DNA of 64,000 nucleotides, taken from Synchiropus splendidus. Lineage: Eukaryota; Chordata; Actinopteri; Syngnathiformes; Callionymidae. Where the stretch lies: NCBI RefSeq assembly GCF_027744825.2, contig NC_071334.1, positions 41,703,437-41,767,436 on the forward strand, given 5' to 3'. Positions 57,011 through 64,000 of this stretch are shown here, piece after piece (the stretch's first letter is position 1; the number at the start of each line of letters is the position of its first letter). The position numbers and the translations under genes were made by a program. Under the pieces are notes generated by a model. The model saw only the letters and a program-made list of their open reading frames with translations, was not told where the DNA came from and made no database searches.

Positions 57011-58259
57011 TTATTTATGTTGTATTTTATACATGATTGTGTATCATGTCGTATATGTCACCGCATAATGACATTTAAATCCTCTATATGCAATGCATAT
57101 GGCAGAATTGACAATCAATTATACCTAAATCTAATTATGACAATGATGATCAGAGTTCCACATAGAAATCCTGCCAACGGACAGTACTTAATCATGATGG
57201 GTAGATAAGGTTTCGTAACACAGTACTGAAGGGTTGCTGAGGTTTCATGTGTAATTATACAAATTCTACTGCTGTTTTTTGACTCAGGAAAAACCAGTCC
57301 ACACATGTCCATTACCTGTGGTTTTCTTTAGAATGTATAAAAATGCAATATTCTCCTTATTTAAGGTTCTGATTGTGTTGTTTGTCTCAGAGTGCTAAGT
57401 TTGAACTTGAGCCTCATCTTACATGTGTTTTGTGGCTCGGTGTGAATTAATTGCAAAATATTAAAAAAAAAAAAAAAAAAAGACTGCCTAAATCTGGCTT
57501 CATGGGGTTGGTACAAGCAAGGAATATCTACAAAATTAACTTGAGGTCTTGCTCCATAAATGATCTGGTTCTCCTGCTCCTTCAGTGGGTTCCTTCTTCC
57601 TGTTTCCATAATGCAGTGTCCTCAACTTTGCTTTTTTAATGGACATTCAGTTAGTAGTTTTTCCAAAACATATCATCTTAGCAAAAAAAAAAAAAAAGGT
57701 CTCTCTCCAGTCACTGATACTGGCCCTACCCTTTGCTTGCCTCGACGCATCTCCAGTGCATTATGCCGATCAAAGCTCACTTCCTATTTATCTCCTGCCT
57801 GTTTCACTGAGCTAGAGCTAAGGCCAGCGTGGCTGCTGTGACCTCTGTCTGGGTGCACATTAATTTCACCATGCCGGTTTCTGCCGCATCGATCGATAAA
57901 AAATGACTTGGTTTTCTGCAAATGAACACAAACTGATTAATGAGGTCTGTGTCTCATTGCTGAGTGAATTCAGAGCTCTCAACAGTGACAACGCGCGCTG
58001 CTTCTTATCATTAAATAAGTGACTAGTGAGTTGCACACAGCATTGCATCCAACCAACTTGATTGTGTTGGTCACAGTCTTGTGACAATGAACATGTGTCC
58101 AGGGTGAACGATTGTAATGCATTTGACCTGATATAAACTTCTTACATGTCTGGTATTCACTCAGAGCACCTTTATACATATAAACAAACACTATTCACGT
58201 ATAACCACCCAAAAAGCTTTTCATCTTACAAGCCACGGCACATCCATCATTGTAGGTCT
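57011..58259. other. Unique DNA with long A tracts
   Basis: A runs lie at about 57463-57480 and 57682-57697. Neither is preceded by a sequence that I recognise as a processed transcript. Frames that read through them give lysine runs. Confidence 0.4.
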
Positions 58260-58960
58260 GCAAAGAAATCCGATTATTTTTATTGAGAATAATACACTGT
58301 CCAGAGCCAGACAGACACACACACATATCACAAACGCAAATGCTATGCACCGTTTGGAGTGAGGAGAGTTGAGATGACTGAGCGCTGGCTAATACTGAAA
58401 GTATTTATTTCTTTCCACAGATGAACGGGACGGGTGTTATGGATTTGTTGTCGCTTAATTTGCATGACAACACTCTACCTTTCTTGGGCGCACACAAACA
58501 GCTATTGCAGCGGGGCTGATATCATCTTTATTATTATTGAGGCATAATGTGGTGCTACACAGAAAGAGGGGGAATTGAGCAAGTGAAGCCTGGAGTGGAA
58601 GTAGACACAAGGCTTATGGTGATGGATCACTTTCAGTAATTTCTCTTTATTATGATTGGCCAAAATCAATATTTTAACAGTTCGGTTACAGCCTTCCGTA
58701 CAGTGTTTAAAATGTATTATTCACGACTATTATCTGCAATGAGGGAGAAGGTAAGAGAGGGAGATACTGGGAGGCGGGGGGACATTTTTCATGGCAGGAG
58801 GAGGAGCGTGCCAGCACCATCTGGGTCATGAATGGAGCTGTGTAATGGGCAATAAATTGATAAATTGACTACACGTGAACAGATACTTATGCAAGAACAA
58901 AGCAGCTTCGGCCCTCAGCTGCATAGACAAGAGAGTGCAATGCAAAATGACATGCCAGAT
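58260..58960. promoter_or_regulatory. Candidate enhancer with a SOX-POU composite motif
   Basis: At 58458-58470 the plus strand reads ATTTGCATGACAA, whose reverse complement TTGTCATGCAAAT is the SOX-POU composite with canonical spacing. Over the 15-bp form CATTGTCATGCAAAT the match is 13. Nearby are CGCTTAATTTGC and TTTATTATTATTGAGGC, and the block is otherwise unique and free of repeats. SOX2-POU composites drive neural and pluripotency enhancers in vertebrates. Function here is inference. Confidence 0.32.
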
Positions 58961-59349
58961 ATAACTTACTATAATATTTCATGTCTATTTTTGCAGTGGA
59001 GAATTGCTTTGGTATGACGTCATCTGTATATTGCTGTGTTGCAGATTCCTTTGGTTCATTTAGTCTTCAGTGTATATCTATTCTCTGAGAATGTTGGTAC
59101 TTGGTATATGGTATATATCTTTTGCTGAGCTTGAGTGCAGCTATTTGAAAGTGTTGTAGCGAGTTGGTCAACTCTTGTTTATTGAGAGGTGTCAAACTGC
59201 TTGGGTTTCAAAGAGAGGAACTACATTAAAAAAATGACGATAAAGTTTTATCGTAATGTTACCTCTGACACTGGAACAAGGTGGATGGTGATTGTTTTTT
59301 TTTTATTTACAAATGGGCCGCCAAACGGCACAATGACTGCACAGGGGAG
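58961..59349. other. Unique DNA, nothing recognised
   Basis: GGTACTTGGTATATGGTATA near 59096 is a short imperfect repeat. No gene is seen. Confidence 0.4.
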
Positions 59350-59790
59350 GGCTTGGTCCTCCGATCATGTGAGGAAAAACAGCGAGGATCTGCAGTGTTG
59401 GGGACATTTTAAAACTTGGGTAATTCTAATTGGGTTAAAGTTTGGTTTAGGGTAGAGGCTGGGGAAAGGCTTATGTGTGTGTGTGTGTGAGTGTGTGTGT
59501 GTGTCTGTGTGTGTGTGTGTCCATGTAAAGCTTAACTTTGGGGACCAATTATTGGAAACACACCAACTCGTGGGGACCCTATGCATTTATGGGGACCTTC
59601 TGCCAGCCATGACAAGATGAAGCCTCAATTTGAGGATTTAAACTTCAAACTAACTGGGTCATTGTAATTGGGTTTAAGTTTGGTTCAGAGTCCTGGTTAA
59701 GGTTAGCCATTTGTTTTGAATGGTTAGTTTTAGGATGAGAGGCTGGGGAAAGGGTTATGGCAATGAGTGGTCATATACTAAACAAAGTCG
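59350..59790 (+). repeat. Family B, two partial units around a (GT)n array
   Basis: The first partial unit (59395-59475) holds TTGGGGACATTTTAAAAC, TAATTGGGTTAAAGTTTGG and AGGCTGGGGAAAGGC. A (GT)n array covers about 59475-59520. The second unit holds TTGGGGACCAATTATTGG, GGGGACCTTCTGCCAGCC, GTAATTGGGTTTAAGTTTGG, AGTCCTGGTTAAGGTTAGCC and AGGCTGGGGAAAGGGTTATG. Confidence 0.85.
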
Positions 59791-61857
59791 AAATCCCCTC
59801 ACTTATGTCTTAATGGTGTTACATTGCTTAAAAAAAATAACTGTTTTAAAACCTTAACATAACTGGATTTCCAATATTAAGTATTATGACAGCAAAACTA
59901 ATAACCTTCTCACACATCCACAAACTCTACATGTGGACGTTAAGTGTTCAGTATGTTACAGTGTACCCTATAAATGTGAGCTGGAGCACGAAGTTAATAG
60001 CGTGGGACAATCCCACACAATAACAGAGAGGAGGGACAGTTCTGAAGTCCAAAACAGAACAGAGTTTTTGACCCAACTTCATCAGATAAAAAATACTTGG
60101 TGTGGCTCGTGTAGCAGTGAGAGACAGGCGCCTGGGATTAAGAGCAGTGACATATTCATATGTGACCAGGCTTAAAGCTGCTGCCACACGGGCGAGTCTG
60201 TCGCTATCAAAGCTGCGGGAAACCAGCCAGAGGAGATGGAAGAGAGAGAAGGAGAGATGGGGATAAAGAGATACAGACCTACAGTCTGAGTGAAGAAGAG
60301 GGGATTTCTTTCAAAGCTCCCCTAACCATCTTTCAGAAAGGAAATCCTTTGTACCCCCATTTCCGAACTCAGCGCCCTCCCCTCACCTAAACCCCTGCCC
60401 GCTGTTCTCCCTTGAACATCCCTGTGTGGAACGAATAGGAAGCAAGCCCCAGAAAAGTTTGTCTCTGGCAAGGCCGGGCAGCTGTGTAGCTGATTATATC
60501 AGTTTCAGTGGCAGACTGGTAATAGGCTCCTCTTCTAGCAGCCGCTAACCCCGGCTCTCCCCTTGCTGCCGCCAAGAGTAAAATTAATCAGGCCTACTGG
60601 GAGCCTCCTCCATCCCCTCTCCGCAGGCAAGCCACTCCGCAGTCATTTACCTCCCAATACCACTGTCAACCCACTGTCATTTAGGCTCTTTTCATTACGC
60701 CTCCACCCCCTGCACATACGGACTAGCGTTTCCTTTCCTCCACAATAACGTTGGGCTTTTTCATCATCAAATATCTTTATATCAAACAGGATAACGCTAA
60801 ATTGAGCAAACAGGAAACGGCAAAGCCTTTAGAAGACCTCTCTGCACCGTACATGGCCAATTTTCAAAGTAACCTCATAAAAACCTCAGACCAACAATTA
60901 CTTCATGTGTCATCCCTAGGGTGTCAGGATCTTGTTGTAAGCGGGCTTCACCTCAAAAGCCATCTTAAGTGACCTATTTTATACTTGGAGGTAAACTGTT
61001 ATACACCTCAAACACTAAATTATCCCAGGATAAAATACCACGCTGTCAGAGTCAAAAATTAAAACGCTAAAACAATATTCCTTTCTCTTGCCTTTTGGGT
61101 GACTGTCTGCGTTTTTTTTTCCCTCAACAGGGCTGGAAAATATTCATGAGTAAACAAAAGGAGTGATTTGAAAAATGGCCCCAAGAAAAATAGATTAATG
61201 AAAAGCATGAATGGTGCATGATGGAAAGAACGCTGCCATCACACTGGGGTTAGAAGTACATTCTATTTGGGCTTTAATAAGAACACTGCTCTCGGTCAAC
61301 TGTAAGAGGTGCAAAAGCATCTGAATACTTGCGTAGCTAGGTCACTGCAAGTCCAAGATAAACATCCACGGAAAACAAAAGAACAGTCTCGCTCTTCATC
61401 AAACAATCTTTCCGTACGACTCTTACTCGCTTCATTTTGGTTCTACAGAAGCGTCACTCAGCAAATGGGTGTTATAAAGCCTGACGTGTGAAATGTTGGC
61501 ATCCCCTTGCATGTATGTGCCTTTTTGTCACAAAGGATTCGATTGTTAATATTAATATTGATTGAAAATATATATCAAAACTAATAATTAAATAAAAATG
61601 ACAGTATTAAGGAAATGCTGTGGGAAAACATGTCAGAGTACAAGTACAAATAATTACAGAATTATCTGGTTGAATAAAGGTTAACAGTACCCACAAAACA
61701 CTCTGGGGACAAGTTCACAAAATGAGTAACGGACAGAGATGAAGTGAGGTGTTCAGGAGCATGCGGGCAGCGTTGATCAGGAGACAGAAGTGAGAGAGAA
61801 GTTCTTTGGGTGATCTGCCATGATGTTTGGCTCAGAGACCATAGCTCTGACGTTACA
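59791..61857. other. Unique DNA; 60180-60780 and 61150-61300 look non-repetitive and motif-rich
   Basis: 60180-60780 is CT-rich on the plus strand with long unique stretches and could include regulatory or untranslated sequence, but no exon is supported. The rest is AT-rich. Confidence 0.35.
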
Positions 61858-62280
61858 ACACATCCTCACTCCTGTAGTGTCATAGTCAAGTTGCGTTTTG
61901 CGTCCTACGCTGACAAAAATGGCAGCCTTCCGTGTCGCATATTGACGCATTGGCAGCACGACACATGAAAGAAAGATGTAGGTTGGGGTTAGGGGAAGCC
62001 GCTCCATTCGTTCTAACTTTTTAACGCGTCAAATTTCTATTTAAATCCCATCAAACAGCCGTGTGTTTTAGTCATGTGACCAGTTAGGAGGAGCCACGTC
62101 AGGGGTTATAAATAACAATTGACATCCAGTCTCCTTCAGTGAAGATCGATTCAGCGCGTCTCCCTGCGATGCTCCCCATGCTTGGGTATTCCTGCACCGC
62201 TCCGCAATGCACAGTCCACACCCGCACCTGGAGCTAAATGGAAGGGAAACATTCACATGGGGTCAGGTGGGAATGTAGGG
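61858..62280 (+). mobile_element. Family A, copy A6 (left arm and core)
   Basis: CACATCCTCACTCCTGTAGT, TTTTGCGTCCTACGCTGAC and AATGGCAGCCTTCCGTG give the left arm. The core holds TTTCTATTTAAATCCCATC, GTGTTTTAGTCATGTGACC, GGAGGAGCCACGTCAGG and CAATTGACATCCAGTCTCC, which occur inverted in copy A2. The right arm is too worn to read, apart from words near 62200 that resemble A1. Confidence 0.7.
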
Positions 62281-63543
62281 GATTGAGTAATCGACAATGT
62301 TGAAAGACAAGTATGTTGATACTCAAAAACCTGTTTAGTATTTGGACTCCGGGACAATCCACCTACTGTGCACCTTTAGAGTTGTTGCTGTCACTAATTT
62401 TATTGACTATTCACAATGGTAAGCCAATGGTTAGGACTTTTAACCCAGATTAGATTGTTGTCTGAGCAAACGCTAAACTGACACTGTGATGATTTCTCTT
62501 TATCTTCAAAAAGCTCTGGACACTTTTGACCCCAGTTCAGCTCTCCCTTGAGAAATGTGATATTTTCATCACAGTGTTTGGTCTAGACACGTACTATTGG
62601 TGACAGCAAATGAGGTAGAGTTGGACGGCACTAGATGAGAAGCAGAGCCTGTGACCATCCAGCACAGAGCTGGACCCTCCTCAGAGAATAGACCAATTAA
62701 GATAAGAGGCCGTTAGTGGGATGTTCCTGTTTGACATTCTGTCACGTTAACGAGGACGAACATAATTGGACTCATGTATCTCACAGTAAAATACTATTAG
62801 TTGTCAGTTTTTTTTGTCTTGTACCGTTTTAACAGGCAAAGAGTAGAACTCCACCAGAGAGAGTGGTGAAACTTGCTTTCAGTTGTAGTTCCCTGCAGTG
62901 GAGTATCGAGATCTGACATCCTATTAAGTTCATGATGAGGACTTCACCTTGCTTTTCTCTGCTCACCCGCTCGAGGTTGTGGCCCACCCAAGCTCCATCC
63001 AGTGTTGGGTAGACCCTCGACTGCTCCAGCTCAGGGATCAATAAACCTCATTAAGCCTGCACCTGCACCAGCAGCAGCCAGTTTGGAAGCTCCTGCTCTT
63101 CCTGAGCTTTTTGCGGTTTTTGTTTACTCTGTGGTTGTTTTTGTCTGGGGTGTTTTCTTTGTTTTTGTGTGGATCTCCTGGACCCAACATGGACGGTGAT
63201 ACTCCAATGCCTGGAGACTCCTTGCCATTGTGCCATTGTCCACACTATTAGCATTTCATGCGAACTCCATGCTGAAGCGACCGAGCTGGTGTTACTCTGT
63301 TCTGGGCTGACAGATGGGGGTCCGGCATTGGTGGGAGAGTGTAGCCTGATGCTAGTCATGGAGTCATGTTAACGGAGGATTTAACCATTTTATGGGTTCT
63401 AGCACTTATTCCAAGGCTTCTCTCTCACTCTGGCGATACCTCTGGAGATGGACTGATCCATTTTTTTTTTCGATTTGTCTTTTTCTTCAGTTTTTCTTTG
63501 TTCCAATGTTGTTTTTGTTTGTGCTTTGTCTTTAATGTTAAAA
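62281..63543. other. Unassigned DNA ending in a (TCTAA)4 array
   Basis: 62830-63540 becomes T- and GT-rich toward its end and finishes in ATGTTAAAATCTAATC and three more TCTAA units (63544-63562). That layout suits the 3' untranslated end of a LINE with a short-repeat tail. I find no coding part to confirm it. Confidence 0.35.
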
Positions 63544-63562
63544 TCTAATCTAATCTAATCTA
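63544..63562. repeat. (TCTAA)4 array
   Basis: Four perfect units, identical to those at 28915-28937. Confidence 0.9.
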
Positions 63563-64000
63563 AAAAGATCCGACTGAGACATGGCTAACACGGGGCACGT
63601 GAGTAGTTTATACGAAACATATGCTGGGCGTCAGAGCCCCAGGAGGAAGTGAGCTGGCTGAGCGAGCTGGCTGAGGCGCTGCTCGAGATCAAACCTGAGT
63701 CTTGAATTGGAAAGAGAAAGGAAAATGTGTTTATTGAATTTGCCTGCAAGTGACTGGCAGGAAGCGTGCAGCGGTCTGTCAAAACGAACAGGAGCAAAAA
63801 ACAGACTAGGACCACACTCGCTGCACTCGCACAGTTACACAAACACGGCATCAATTCCGACGTGATGGATTCCCATCCGTATATCAGGAATCTATTAAAA
63901 TTTACGGTTCAGGTTAACTCTGAATTCATTTTCTCATGCACACTTGTGTCACCGTTTGAATGTGCTTGAATGAGATAATGACGCACAGTTTGTGTAAACA
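63563..64000. other. Unique DNA, nothing recognised
   Basis: GAGCTGGCTGAG occurs twice in tandem at 63650-63675. No gene or shared repeat is seen. Confidence 0.4.

Noticed and set aside
57463..57480. A long A tract as the tail of a processed pseudogene
   Set aside because: The sequence upstream has no polyadenylation signal in the right place and no recognisable transcript.
1..64000. CRISPR arrays, bacterial-type operons, phage or plasmid features
   Set aside because: No regularly spaced short repeats with unique spacers and no dense long frames occur. The repeat content is that of a fish genome.

Overview
The window looks like teleost (probably percomorph) fish nuclear DNA. I find no intact host protein-coding gene and no rRNA, tRNA, CRISPR array or bacterial-type operon. 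The basis for calling it fish is the repeat content: degenerate CR1/L2/Rex-type and RTE-type LINEs, a tRNA-headed SINE of the common fish type, several hAT-like non-autonomous elements, and a family carrying GTCCTCACAA/TGTGAGGAC words that I associate with fish genomes. Nearly all open frames are short and lack recognisable domains. The window is best read as intergenic or intronic DNA built from unique AT-rich sequence, candidate regulatory blocks and layers of decayed mobile elements.

Layout. 1-9.7 kb: mostly unique DNA, one LINE scrap, one copy of the GTCCTCACAA family (family B) and two adjacent copies of a long-inverted-repeat element (family A, 5.6-6.65 kb). 9.7-13.4 kb: a 5'-truncated CR1/L2-type LINE with a visible FADD reverse-transcriptase motif, a SINE, and a minus-strand RTE-type LINE with its endonuclease domain. 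14.3-15.2 kb: a hAT-like element. 16.8-18.6 kb: a two-copy repeat of about 270 bp, one copy of which splits a SINE. 22.6-27.1 kb: a family A end, a foldback element, and one hAT-like element inserted inside another with a near-perfect 8-bp target duplication. 27.2-30.4 kb: RTE and L2-type LINE remains and the first of two copies of an LTR-like element (family D).

31.6-38.6 kb: several copies of a fourth family (E), one lying inside another repeat (F). 40.1-41.5 kb: the most unusual unit. It is a GC-rich block bounded by a 25-bp inverted repeat (24/25 match). On the minus strand it carries CCAAT and TATA motifs, an open frame with a perfect CX2CX4HX4C zinc knuckle, frame-broken continuation and an AATAAA signal. 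42-50.7 kb: a cluster of family B copies, one split by the second family D copy. 53-64 kb: family A ends, a LINE C-terminal fragment, another B copy, simple repeats and several unique blocks. One block has a near-consensus SOX-POU composite motif.

There is no set of genes working together here. The interest lies in the nesting of elements, which gives a relative order of insertion, in the zinc-knuckle unit near 41 kb, and in candidate enhancer blocks that need cross-species alignment. Family letters A-F are my own labels. Identities are judged by eye, not computed.
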